Shown: piece after piece, positions 25,028 to 32,862 of the stretch | How the letters are laid out: each line of letters begins with the position of its first letter | Numbering within the stretch: position 1 is the first letter of the stretch | Notes under the pieces: generated by a model | Databases searched by the model: none | What the model was told of the DNA's origin: nothing | What the model saw: only the letters and a program-made list of their open reading frames with translations | Assembly (NCBI RefSeq): GCF_022640935.1 | Contig: NZ_JALCCV010000022.1 | Span: forward strand, 1-38,438 | Length of the DNA stretch: 38,438 nucleotides | DNA from: Bifidobacterium sp. | GTDB lineage: Bacteria > Actinomycetota > Actinomycetes > Actinomycetales > Bifidobacteriaceae | Reading direction: 5' to 3' | Translations under genes and position numbers: made by a program

Positions 25028-26815
25028 TTACGCTTTCGGCATGGATTCGCCTGTGCTGTCATAGTCTGCGTCACCGTCATTGCCTACGTCGCTGCCATGG
25101 TCAGCGCCAGCAGCTGCCGCATTGCCAGGTTCGCCCGCCGCATCATTCCGGCCAGCATGTGTATGCGTGGGATAGATGTTGCGGTCCGGATAGATCCGTA
25201 CAGCTCCGCTTCGTGTGTCGTCGTTGTCTTCGCGTCCATAATCCAAGCCGTCACCGGCATCGCGCAGCGCGCGTTGCTCGCGCTCCTGCAGCGGAATGAG
25301 AATCGTCGAGGTATCGTTCGAAGCCGTTGGAGCGTGTCGCCCGAACGCCGAATCGTCGATGGGGCCGTCGGCATTGGCCGCGCCAGCATCTGGACCAGCC
25401 AGATCCCCGGCAAAGCTGGATGAATGATTCGGGCCAGACATTGCCTCGGCAGGGGAATCAATTTCCCCCAGTGCGATCGTGGCCGATCGCGAATGATCGG
25501 CCACGCGAGCCTGCCGGTCCGCTGTGGAATCATCCGCTGTGGAATCGTCGGGGTCGCAAACTGCGGCAGGGGATTCCCCGGAAGGGGAGTGGGCCACTGT
25601 CACGCGCGAGGAGTTGGTTCTGTCGGCCTCGTCGGTATTGTCATCAATGTTGCCGTCGGAATCTTTTGCACCATCTTGCGCGACGGCTACGCGGCCGGTC
25701 CCATCAGAGTCCGGGGTTTGCGCCTGCCGTGCCCGCTCGCGTTCGGCTGCCTTCAATGCGGCCCTTCGCCGCTCTGCGTCGCTGAGCAATGTGCCGACGG
25801 TGATGGTCGAGGGAGCGCTGGCATGAGAGCCGGCAGCCGCGGAAACGCCAGAGTCCACGTTGCGCTGGGTCGCCACCGCGAGTTGGTGGGCAAGGTGCTC
25901 GACCTGCGCCTTGAACTGCATGATCTTGGCATTATCAGCGTGATTCAGCGCTTGGATGAATTCGCCAACCTGCTCCATCTGCAGCCACAGATTTGCCCGC
26001 AGCATGATCAGATCATCAAGCCGCGAACCGAGCATACGGCCATATGCCGTGAGCACCGCGTTACGATGATCCTCGTCGAGCTTGGCGAACAACCATGCCA
26101 GATCGCGTGCGGGATCGTTTACCTGCATGTCCTGCCAGTTGGTGACGGCGGTGATCGTGGAACCGGAGAACAGGATGTCGCCATCCGAGAAGCCGCCGTG
26201 CACCGTGCAGGTGGCGAACGACCACAGCCCTTCGGTCTCGATGATGTTCGACCAGCTGGAGGTGATTGACGGCGGAATATGGCCCGCCTGACGCAGCCGA
26301 CGGATCCAAGCGGTAAGCTGCGCGCGAATCTGCCCGGTGGTGAAGACCGGGTAATGCGCCTCCTGCAGGAAGCCGGGGCGTATCCGGTGGATCGCGCCTA
26401 TGGCAGTCCCTACTCCTGCGCAGTCGTCCAGGGTGAGCAGGCCGAGCGGACGGGCCTTCCCCTCGTGATGGGTCCCGACCAGAACCGCGGTGCCACCGGT
26501 CGTGCCGTCATCCGACGCCCCGTCTTCGAACGCCAGCACATGATCGAGCCCGAAGCCCAGTCCGCTGGGTTCCCTCGCCCGGGACAGTGTGTTCGCCGCA
26601 CGGACGCGACGCGCCAGACGTCTTTTGCCCTCGGAAGTTGCGGAGGCGAACACATCATATAAGGTGCCGGAAGTGTCTTGCACGACCGCCGCATCGATGC
26701 CCGTCTCCTCATCGGTGGCATTGGTTTGCTCGCTGGCACGAGCCCCGGCCACAGCGATGCTTGGCATGGCCGCCGAAGCCAGTGCCGCCAACATAAGATT
26801 GCGTCGTTGATTCAC
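25028..26815 (-). CDS. Aminoglycoside-phosphotransferase-fold protein, probable pseudokinase
   Basis: A 595-residue protein. Residues 1-about 260 have the APH kinase fold seen in a conserved actinobacterial gene next to UvrD-like helicases; the N-terminal LMLAALASAAMPS is part of that fold, not a signal peptide. The catalytic loop, normally HGDxxxxN, reads HGGFSDGDIL (206-215), so the catalytic Asp is Gly. The second metal ligand region, normally IDWED, reads TNWQD (225-229). Both acidic metal/catalytic residues are lost. Residues about 330-595 are a low-complexity Ala/Asp/Ser-rich tail. GTG 26815 is 6 bases after TAGTGT, suggesting a leaderless mRNA. Function unknown, perhaps regulatory. Confidence 0.8.
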   Translation of the reverse strand: MNQRRNLMLAALASAAMPSIAVAGARASEQTNATDEETGIDAAVVQDTSGTLYDVFASATSEGKRRLARRVRAANTLSRAREPSGLGFGLDHVLAFEDGASDDGTTGGTAVLVGTHHEGKARPLGLLTLDDCAGVGTAIGAIHRIRPGFLQEAHYPVFTTGQIRAQLTAWIRRLRQAGHIPPSITSSWSNIIETEGLWSFATCTVHGGFSDGDILFSGSTITAVTNWQDMQVNDPARDLAWLFAKLDEDHRNAVLTAYGRMLGSRLDDLIMLRANLWLQMEQVGEFIQALNHADNAKIMQFKAQVEHLAHQLAVATQRNVDSGVSAAAGSHASAPSTITVGTLLSDAERRRAALKAAERERARQAQTPDSDGTGRVAVAQDGAKDSDGNIDDNTDEADRTNSSRVTVAHSPSGESPAAVCDPDDSTADDSTADRQARVADHSRSATIALGEIDSPAEAMSGPNHSSSFAGDLAGPDAGAANADGPIDDSAFGRHAPTASNDTSTILIPLQEREQRALRDAGDGLDYGREDNDDTRSGAVRIYPDRNIYPTHTHAGRNDAAGEPGNAAAAGADHGSDVGNDGDADYDSTGESMPKA

Positions 26816-26821
26816 ACCTCC

Positions 26822-26827
26822 ACACTA
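26822..26827 (-). promoter_or_regulatory. -10 box, leaderless promoter of the APH-like gene
   Basis: On the minus strand TAGTGT lies 6 bases before GTG 26815. The GGAGG between them is too close to the start for normal ribosome binding. Confidence 0.4.
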
Positions 26828-26974
26828 ATACACCGACGGGCCGGAAACGAGCAATCACGTGCGGGTACGCGGCTGAGAACGCCGCGCACGCGATATTCGC
26901 TGGCTGCTGGACGAGTGGCCCAGTGGCACAATGCCCGGTGGCAGCCAGAGTCGTTAGGGGGTGCGACTGCCACA

Positions 26975-28474
26975 ATGGTGACTATGGATTCCTCAGCCGA
27001 AGCGATTGTGCAAGGACTCGACGACGCCCAGTTGGCAGCAGCCACGGCGTTGCACGGCCCGGTGCGGATCATCGCCGGAGCGGGCGCAGGCAAGACGCGT
27101 ACCGTGACGCGGCGAATCGCCTACGCCTGCGCAACCGGGGCCTGGGACCCTTCGCGCACGCTCGCCGTGACCTTTTCGGTGAAAGCATCCGCCGAGATGC
27201 GCGCACGGCTTGGCTCCCTTGGCGTAAGCGGCGAAGTGAGCGCATCGACCTTTCACTCGGCGGCGTTGCAACAGCTTCATGAAGTCTGGCCGGACATCTG
27301 CGAGGCGCCGTTTCCGCACCTGATTCGCGAACCTGTGCGGAGCGTCGACTGGTGCCTGCGTCGGGTGATGAACACCGACCAATTCGCCGATGCCCAGTCG
27401 CGCGCTGTGCTCGCGGAGATCAATTGGACGAAAGTGTCGTTGATTGCGCCTTCGGACTATCCGCGCGTCTGCTCGGCGACGCACCGACAGCCGCCGGCAG
27501 GCTTGGAACCCGAACGTTTTGTCGATGTGATCGAGGAATACGAGCGCGAGAAAACCGCGCGTGGAGAGATCGATTTCGACGATATTCTGCTGCTGGCCTG
27601 CCATATTCTCGATGATTTCGAAGAGGAGGCCGCGCGGATTCGATCAGGCATCGGCTGGCTGACCGTGGACGAATACCAGGATGTTTCGCCGTTGCAGCAC
27701 CGGCTGTTGAGCCTGTGGCTCAACGGCAACCGAGAGGTATGCGTGGTGGGGGACCCGGCGCAGACCATATATTCGTTCGCCGGGGCGAGCAGCTACGATC
27801 TGCTGGGCTTTGCCGATGAATTTGCGCCTTTGAGCGCCGACATCGATCTCGGCGTCGACTACCGTTCCACGCCGCAGGTCGTGTCGTGCGCGAACCGGGT
27901 GCTCGCGGCTGCCGAGAACCGCGAGGACTACCTCAGGCTGACGGCGGTCAGATCAGGCGGGCCGCGCGTGAGCAAAACGACCTATGACGACGACGAGCAA
28001 GAGGCTCAAGGAGTGGCGTTGCGCATTGCGCGCATGATTGCGCAGGGGGCGAATCCAGCCGATTTCGCTGTGCTAACCCGCATCAACGCGCAGCACCGGC
28101 TCGTCTGCCGTGCATTGGACGGGCAAGGGCTGCGTTACCGGGTGCGGCGGGACTCCGGATGGCAGCATTCGGCCTTGTACGACGAGGGCCAGTCCAAGCA
28201 GGACGCCTTGCAAGCCTTGGGCATCGGCGCGCCTGGAGTGACGCTATCGACGATTCATGCTGCGAAAGGCCTGGAGTTTAGGCACGTATTCGTCATTGGC
28301 TGCTCGGAAGGCCTGCTGCCGTTCGGCTCGCCGGGACCCGGCGAACCGCTTGAGGAGGAACGGCGGCTCATGTATGTCGGGGTGACTCGTGCCGAGGACA
28401 CGCTCCACCTGTCCTATGCGCGGCGCAAGGACCCGTCCAGCGCAATGCTGCGCACGCCGAGCCGCTTCCTGTAA
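26975..28474 (+). CDS. Short UvrD/Rep-like superfamily 1 helicase
   Basis: A 499-residue ATP-dependent 3'-5' DNA helicase. Motif Q/I is DDAQLAAATALHGPVRIIAG followed by AGAGKT (36-41). Motif Ia is VTFSVKASAEMRARL, motif II DEYQD (232-236), motif III GDPAQTIYSFAGA, motif IV DYRS, motif V STIHAAKGLEF and motif VI MYVGVTRAED. It is shorter than UvrD/PcrA (about 700-750), with reduced 1B and 2B inserts, as in actinobacterial UvrD2-like proteins without the HRDC domain. The start is taken as ATG 26975; ATG 26984 is possible. It is divergent from the APH-like gene. Confidence 0.9.
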   Translation: MVTMDSSAEAIVQGLDDAQLAAATALHGPVRIIAGAGAGKTRTVTRRIAYACATGAWDPSRTLAVTFSVKASAEMRARLGSLGVSGEVSASTFHSAALQQLHEVWPDICEAPFPHLIREPVRSVDWCLRRVMNTDQFADAQSRAVLAEINWTKVSLIAPSDYPRVCSATHRQPPAGLEPERFVDVIEEYEREKTARGEIDFDDILLLACHILDDFEEEAARIRSGIGWLTVDEYQDVSPLQHRLLSLWLNGNREVCVVGDPAQTIYSFAGASSYDLLGFADEFAPLSADIDLGVDYRSTPQVVSCANRVLAAAENREDYLRLTAVRSGGPRVSKTTYDDDEQEAQGVALRIARMIAQGANPADFAVLTRINAQHRLVCRALDGQGLRYRVRRDSGWQHSALYDEGQSKQDALQALGIGAPGVTLSTIHAAKGLEFRHVFVIGCSEGLLPFGSPGPGEPLEEERRLMYVGVTRAEDTLHLSYARRKDPSSAMLRTPSRFL

Positions 28475-28488
28475 GAGTGTGTTGGTAT

Positions 28489-28541
28489 TGACGCGACGCC
28501 GGCGGCTGCAGCAGTCGGGTGACCCGGATCAAGTTGCGTCA
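28489..28541. terminator. Nested hairpins between convergent helicase and DUF2342 genes
   Basis: TGACGCGAC (28489-28497) pairs with GTTGCGTCA (28533-28541), one G-T pair. Inside it CGGG-TGA-CCCG (28516-28526) forms a second hairpin. No T-run follows on either strand, so the terminator role is uncertain. Confidence 0.4.
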
Positions 28542-28552
28542 GCTCGACCTCC

Positions 28553-30217
28553 CTATGCCGCGGCCCCGCCGTCCGACGGGTCATCGTCAGCCCCATCGTC
28601 GGAATCGCCGTGAGCGGTCTTCCCGGAGCCGTCGCCCGCAGCGTCGTCAGAATCAGCGGATGATGCATTCTCGCCAGTGCCATTCGCATTATCGGCATTT
28701 GCATCGCTCTCATCCGTTCCGCTGGCTTCCGGCTGGCTTTCATCCAACAGCTTGTTCAGCTCGGCATCCCAGTCGATCGACCCGTCGGACGGCTGCGGTG
28801 CCGGAACCGGCGACGACGCCGAGGAATCGGAATGCGAAGCGGCAACGGCGGGATGCGTCGTGTTACCCGCGTCTTTTGCTGCAGACTCTCCCGTGCCGCC
28901 TTCAGCGGGCAATTTCGGCAGCAGATCCGGGTGAGACCATGCGGCGTCACGCGCATCAGGGCCCTCCTCGGCTTCAATCCCCTCCCAGATCGCCGCGGCT
29001 TCGCGCATACGTTTGGGACGCAGCTCCAAACCCATCAGCGATTCGAAAGTACGCTCTGCGGGGCCGCCCACAGCACGTTCGCGGCGCAACATTTCGCGCA
29101 GCTGCTCGATATGGGGTATATGAGCCATGCCGGCCTTCCACGTGACGCAGTCGACCCACCCTTCGACCAACGCGAGCATTGTTTCCAAGCCATCCATGGC
29201 CTCCTGCTGCTCAGGGGTGTCGGGGATGCCGACCTTGGAGAGATTCACCGCGCCCGAAATCGCCTCAGGATCCATGGTGTCGGCATCGCGCAGCTGCTCC
29301 TCCATCGCGTCCAAGTCGATATCCACACCGCGTGCGTATTTGCCGATCAGCGCCTCGAAACGCGGCATCAGCCACGGCACATCGGCGAACAACCGCGCGT
29401 GCGCGACCTCCTGCAAAGCGAGGAACGCGAGCACTTCGCCGCGATCGAGATCCAAGGATTCAGCGTATTCGAACGCATTCTGGGCGATCAGAGCGCCAGC
29501 TGGGTTCTTGAGCAGCGCGATGCCTTGGTCGAAGCTGCCGCGAACCTCGTGCGACAGCTCTCCTGCGGCGTGGCCCAATTGCATGGCGTACGAGGTGTTG
29601 CCCAGCAGCTTGATCAGCTGGTTCGGGTCCTTCATGCCATCGGGGATCGGAATAGGAACAGGGCCTGCGAAAATTCCGGCGATCTCACCGTCCATTGCCC
29701 CGCCGAGACGTTCAGAAATGACTGAAGACAGCGCGTTGTTCATCGATTGCGCGACTGGCGCCGCGAACTTCGCCCATGAATCGAGCGTGCCCTCCACCCA
29801 TCCCGCGCGGGTGAGCACTTCGGGCTCGCCCGGGGCCGGATCGAAGGAGCACGCCGTATCGAGCCATAGATTGGCCTCGCTCATCGCCTTGCGCACCGCC
29901 TGGGCGTCCTGCGCCGCAACAGTGCGTTGGGAACCTTCGCCATTGGCCTGCTGCAAAGCGATCGAAGAGGCCAGCTTGGCATTGATGGGCCCTTGCTGCA
30001 CCGTGCGCTGCATGTCGTCGACCGTATTGAGTCCGCCCGCGGAGAATGCCTGCATCAAAGCCTGCACATCCTGCGGCTTGGGCAGTCTGCTGGAATCCTG
30101 GCTCATCAGCTGCGCGCGAAGTTCTTCGGGAAGCTGGGAAAGCTGCCCCCATGCCATTTCGCCTTGGACAGGGCCGAAGCATTCGATCAGCCATTGGTGA
30201 ATCGCGTTCTCGTCCAT
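28553..30217 (-). CDS. Zincin-like DUF2342 family protein
   Basis: A 554-residue protein of the actinobacterial DUF2342/zincin_2 family. The conserved core (about 100-400) includes AMQLGHAAGELSHEVRGSFD, GEVLAFLALQEVAHARLF (the putative Glu/His metal site, normally RExAHxRLF), DIDLDAMEEQL and ALVEGWVDCVTW. The last about 130 residues are Asp/Ser/Ala-rich. Whether it is an active metalloprotease is unproven in the family; the classical HExxH is absent. ATG 30217 is preferred to ATG 30223 because AAAGG is 6 bases before it. It is convergent with the helicase. Confidence 0.85.
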   Translation of the reverse strand: MDENAIHQWLIECFGPVQGEMAWGQLSQLPEELRAQLMSQDSSRLPKPQDVQALMQAFSAGGLNTVDDMQRTVQQGPINAKLASSIALQQANGEGSQRTVAAQDAQAVRKAMSEANLWLDTACSFDPAPGEPEVLTRAGWVEGTLDSWAKFAAPVAQSMNNALSSVISERLGGAMDGEIAGIFAGPVPIPIPDGMKDPNQLIKLLGNTSYAMQLGHAAGELSHEVRGSFDQGIALLKNPAGALIAQNAFEYAESLDLDRGEVLAFLALQEVAHARLFADVPWLMPRFEALIGKYARGVDIDLDAMEEQLRDADTMDPEAISGAVNLSKVGIPDTPEQQEAMDGLETMLALVEGWVDCVTWKAGMAHIPHIEQLREMLRRERAVGGPAERTFESLMGLELRPKRMREAAAIWEGIEAEEGPDARDAAWSHPDLLPKLPAEGGTGESAAKDAGNTTHPAVAASHSDSSASSPVPAPQPSDGSIDWDAELNKLLDESQPEASGTDESDANADNANGTGENASSADSDDAAGDGSGKTAHGDSDDGADDDPSDGGAAA

Positions 30218-30223
30218 ATCCAT

Positions 30224-30535
30224 CCTTTGCTTGGCGACGGCAAGTCGCGGCTTTTCCGCTCAAACGTTCCTATTGCATGTCATTTCAACTTATTGTATTG
30301 TCCTCTATTTTAGCCGTTTCGCTTAGGGAGACATGTGCAGAGCCGGGAAAGATATAGCTGGCAGATAATGCGTGGCTAACCGCAGACAGGAATCCGCAGC
30401 GAGCTACAGTAAGTAAGTGGCGTGTGGCATGAGATTGGGCAGGCGGGGGCCGCTCGTGGAACTTTGGGTTCTTTCCAAGTTGGAGTGTACGGCGTAATTC
30501 GTTGAGAGCCCGTAGCCATGACCACCAGACAGTCG
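30224..30535. other. Intergenic region upstream of the DUF2342 gene
   Basis: No gene is seen. It is more AT-rich near 30270-30330 (TTATTGTATTGTCCTCTATTTTAG), which may hold the minus-strand promoter of the DUF2342 gene. Element B follows. A long minus-strand open frame across this region arises from the repeat arms and is not a gene. Confidence 0.5.
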
Positions 30536-30743
30536 CTATCTGCCTTATGTGTAGCACATTGTCGGCATCGCGAACGTATATCTGCCTTATGTGTGGCACT
30601 GCTGTTGCGGATCTGCGGCTACCAGACGGGCCAAGCCGTAGTTTTCCTAGCCTCATAAAGCCGATTGGCATACCGAGCTGCCACACATAAGGCAGATATG
30701 CGTCCGCAAGATCAAAAAGCTGCCACCAATAGAGCCGATATAC
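30536..30743. repeat. Four-arm phased repeat element, copy B
   Basis: Arms: forward 30536-30556 and 30578-30598, reverse 30679-30699 and 30719-30741. The common core is TATCTGCCTTATGTGTGGCA. The inner pair is a perfect 21-bp inverted repeat; the last outer arm is the most diverged. Arm-to-arm distance is 42 bp in both halves and 80 bp separate the halves. The spacer after the third arm (GCGTCCGCAAGATCA) matches copy A (GCGTCTGCAAGGTCA). It lies between the divergent DUF2342 and Lon-like genes. Confidence 0.88.
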
Positions 30744-30870
30744 AAGAAATAAGAAACAGGACAGGGAAATCATATAAGGAAAAACACGTGGAACCCGGTA
30801 TTCGGCTTCTTATGGGCAACGGGTTTGGCCAAAGCGGGGAAATGGCGGGCCTATCGCAGGGTACTCGGGA

Positions 30871-30876
30871 TACTAT
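30871..30876 (+). promoter_or_regulatory. -10 box, leaderless promoter of the Lon-like protease
   Basis: TACTAT lies exactly 6 bases before the ATG at 30883. No Shine-Dalgarno is present. Confidence 0.5.
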
Positions 30877-30882
30877 GGGCCT

Positions 30883-31839
30883 ATGTCGGTTATGCATGCA
30901 CATGAACATCAGCCAATGAGCGGCGAGCCGCTGGGCGGCGAGACTCAGGATGAAGGGCGATCCGAAGCTACCGCCGTGCGCAGGCATCATGGGTTTCCCG
31001 CTCGCACGTTCGCCATTGTGCGCGACTACTTCGCCTCTCGCCCGTTGCGTTATCAGGCCGGGCTGATCTGTCTTGCGCTGTGTGTGATCGTATTGGTGAT
31101 GCCAAGCCCGTACGTCGTGGAATCGCCTGGCCCGACGCGCGACGTGCTGCATCCGGGCGAGGGCGGTTCGGCGGTCATTGCGATTTCCGGGTTCGCTGGC
31201 GGGGTGCACAACGATCCGGGCCAGCTGCGGCTGGTGACAGTGAACGCCTCAGGGGTGCCCGGCTACCCGGCCGGCACCGCGCAGGCTATGTGGGGGTGGC
31301 TGAATACCAAGCAGGCGGTGACGCCGAGCGAGGCAGTGTTCCCGGTCGGGCAGGATGCTGACAGCTATCGCAAAGAGTCTCAGGGCGAAATGACCGGCTC
31401 GCAGGATGCGGCAAGCACGGCGGCGCTGAATTACGCCCAACGACTCGGTGTCGACGTGTCAGGCGTGAAAGTCTCGATGCATGTCGACGACATCGGCGGG
31501 CCATCGGCTGGCATGATGTACAGCCTGGGCGTGATCGACAAGCTTACGCCGCAGGAAGAGACTGGCGGCGCGAGTATCGCCGGCACCGGCACTATCGACA
31601 AGAAAGGGAAGGTCGGGGCGATCGGTGGCATTCGCCTCAAAATGATCGGGGCGAGGCGCGACGGCGCCACGTGGTTCCTTGCCCCCGCCTCGAACTGCGA
31701 TGAGGTCGTGGGCCATGTGCCGAAAGGTCTTCGTGACGTGCGGGTATCCACGCTGGACGAAGCATACCGTGCGCTGGTCGCCATCGGACAAGGCAACGGC
31801 GAAGCGTTGCCGCATTGCTCGGTCGGCAGCGCGAAATAG
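30883..31839 (+). CDS. Membrane-anchored Lon-like serine protease without a PDZ domain
   Basis: A 318-residue protein. One membrane helix (about 58-73) is followed by PSPYVVESPGPTRDVL, the start of the extracytoplasmic part of YlbL-type proteases. The Lon (S16) domain has Ser208 in DDIGGPSAGMM and Lys253 in GKVGAIGGIRLKMIGA, spaced 45 residues as in Lon. The usual family order is helix, PDZ, Lon. Here MTGSQDAASTAALNYAQRLG (about 170-189) runs within about 15 residues into VSMHVDDIGGPSAG, so the PDZ domain between them is missing. It is probably an active cell-surface protease with a lost or replaced substrate-selection module. TACTAT 6 bases before ATG supports a leaderless start. Confidence 0.85.
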   Translation: MSVMHAHEHQPMSGEPLGGETQDEGRSEATAVRRHHGFPARTFAIVRDYFASRPLRYQAGLICLALCVIVLVMPSPYVVESPGPTRDVLHPGEGGSAVIAISGFAGGVHNDPGQLRLVTVNASGVPGYPAGTAQAMWGWLNTKQAVTPSEAVFPVGQDADSYRKESQGEMTGSQDAASTAALNYAQRLGVDVSGVKVSMHVDDIGGPSAGMMYSLGVIDKLTPQEETGGASIAGTGTIDKKGKVGAIGGIRLKMIGARRDGATWFLAPASNCDEVVGHVPKGLRDVRVSTLDEAYRALVAIGQGNGEALPHCSVGSAK

Positions 31840-31939
31840 GTGAGGCGCATCGTGGCGAAGGCGGTTGGAAACGCTGGGCCGAGAACCACATACTGACATT
31901 CTGAACGATTACGTTACATTACAGTTCGTTGCGTCTTGC

Positions 31940-31945
31940 TATATT
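31940..31945 (+). promoter_or_regulatory. -10 box, leaderless promoter of the DUF3052 gene
   Basis: TATATT ends 7 bases before GTG 31953. No Shine-Dalgarno is present. Confidence 0.5.
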
Positions 31946-31952
31946 GTTGAGC

Positions 31953-32369
31953 GTGAATGAAACGGCATCTCAAAACGCTGAGGAATTCGGTTTTCACGCC
32001 GGAGACATCGTACAGGAATGGCTGTGGGATGACGATGTGAACGACGCCATCCGCGCTAAGATCGAGGATCTTACCGGCCAGGAGCTGGTCGATGAGGATT
32101 ACGATTCCGCAGTTGACGGCGTAATCATCTGGTGGCGGGACGGCGATGACGAGGATAGTCTCGCCGACACCATCGTCGACGCGTGCGGCGTGCTCGGCGA
32201 AGACGGGCCGTTGTGGGTGCTGACGCCGAAGCCAGGCCGCCCGGGCGCCGCCAATCCCAGTATTGTGCTTTCTGCAGCGAAAACCGCCGGCATGAACGGC
32301 TCCACACCATTGACTGTCGCTCCGGATTGGAACGGTATCCGCCTGCGCCCCTTCGGCAAAGGCCGCTGA
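31953..32369 (+). CDS. DUF3052 family protein
   Basis: A 138-residue protein of the actinobacterial DUF3052 family: FGFHAGDIVQEWLWDDDVND, LTGQELVDEDYDSAVDGVII, WWRDGDDEDSL, GPLWVLTPKPGRPG and a C-terminal APDWNGIRLRPFG. The role is unknown; in related genomes it is a conserved, mostly single-copy gene. GTG 31953 fits the -10 spacing better than the upstream TTG codons of the same frame. Confidence 0.88.
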   Translation: MNETASQNAEEFGFHAGDIVQEWLWDDDVNDAIRAKIEDLTGQELVDEDYDSAVDGVIIWWRDGDDEDSLADTIVDACGVLGEDGPLWVLTPKPGRPGAANPSIVLSAAKTAGMNGSTPLTVAPDWNGIRLRPFGKGR

Positions 32370-32478
32370 GGCTAGGTTAGACGTTTGCCGATTCGCATGG
32401 CATGCTGACCGATTCCCGTTCTCCGGGCCTTATACCGGCTGGGATTGGCATGCCGCCTGCCTCTGTTCGGCGACTTTC

Positions 32479-32713
32479 AGAGATCTGCATCGTTGGAACG
32501 GGCATGTGACTGTGGGCGAGGGATTCGACATCTGTGCAGCGCCTCCCGACGCTCGAGATCATGGATGCCCGGAGACCGGCGTCGCTTTGCCGTGCCAACG
32601 GCAAGCGGTGGATGCATTTCGACGAGGAGGCAGGCTACGGCCAGTCCGATACCACGCTGGCGGTGGCCGTGCACGACCCAGCACAGCCATGGGCGGTTGT
32701 GCAGACCGATTAG
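32479..32713 (+). pseudogene. Frameshifted coding remnant, possibly DUF1906-like
   Basis: Two protein-like pieces in different frames follow each other. The first (from 32479) reads RDLHRWNGHVTVGEGFDICAAP, which recalls the N-terminus of the DUF1906 glycoside-hydrolase-like family (GFDTCxAP). The second, after a +1 shift before 32561, reads WMHFDEEAGYGQSDTTLAVA and VHDPAQPWAVVQTD and stops at 32713. No start site is seen. The family link rests on a short motif and is tentative. The rest of 32370-32862 shows no gene. Confidence 0.3.
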
Positions 32714-32821
32714 TCGAGTTATCCGCACAATGAGAATGTGAGTGCAGAAAAAGCGGCCAAAGCATCGAATGATAGAGGGCGCCATGCGTGACGGCAGAGC
32801 GATGGCCTAGCGTTTTATCGA

Positions 32822-32852
32822 TTGCCCGCCGTGCAGCGCGCACAGCGGGCAA
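32822..32852 (-). terminator. Hairpin downstream of glyA
   Basis: TTGCCCGC (32822-32829) pairs with GCGGGCAA (32845-32852); an inner GTGC/GCAC extends the stem after one mismatch, leaving a 5-base loop. It is 11 bases past the glyA stop. No U-tract follows on the minus strand, so function as a terminator is plausible but not certain. Confidence 0.5.
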
Positions 32853-32862
32853 CGTTCATGCT

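Noticed and set aside
25028..26815. Secreted protein, from the hydrophobic N-terminus
   Set aside because: The segment LMLAALASAAMPS aligns with the conserved start of the cytosolic APH-fold family and lacks a convincing cleavage context within that fold.
28414..28743. 109-aa minus-strand ORF between the helicase and DUF2342 genes
   Set aside because: It overlaps both real genes and reads as a shadow frame.
30536..30743. CRISPR array, because repeats of about 21 bp alternate with about 21-bp spacers
   Set aside because: There are only two repeats per orientation, the two halves are inverted, the spacers are partly complementary to each other, and no cas genes are present.
30285..30773. 162-aa minus-strand ORF
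   Set aside because: It runs through repeat element B (its HIRQI repeats are translated arms) and has no ribosome binding site.
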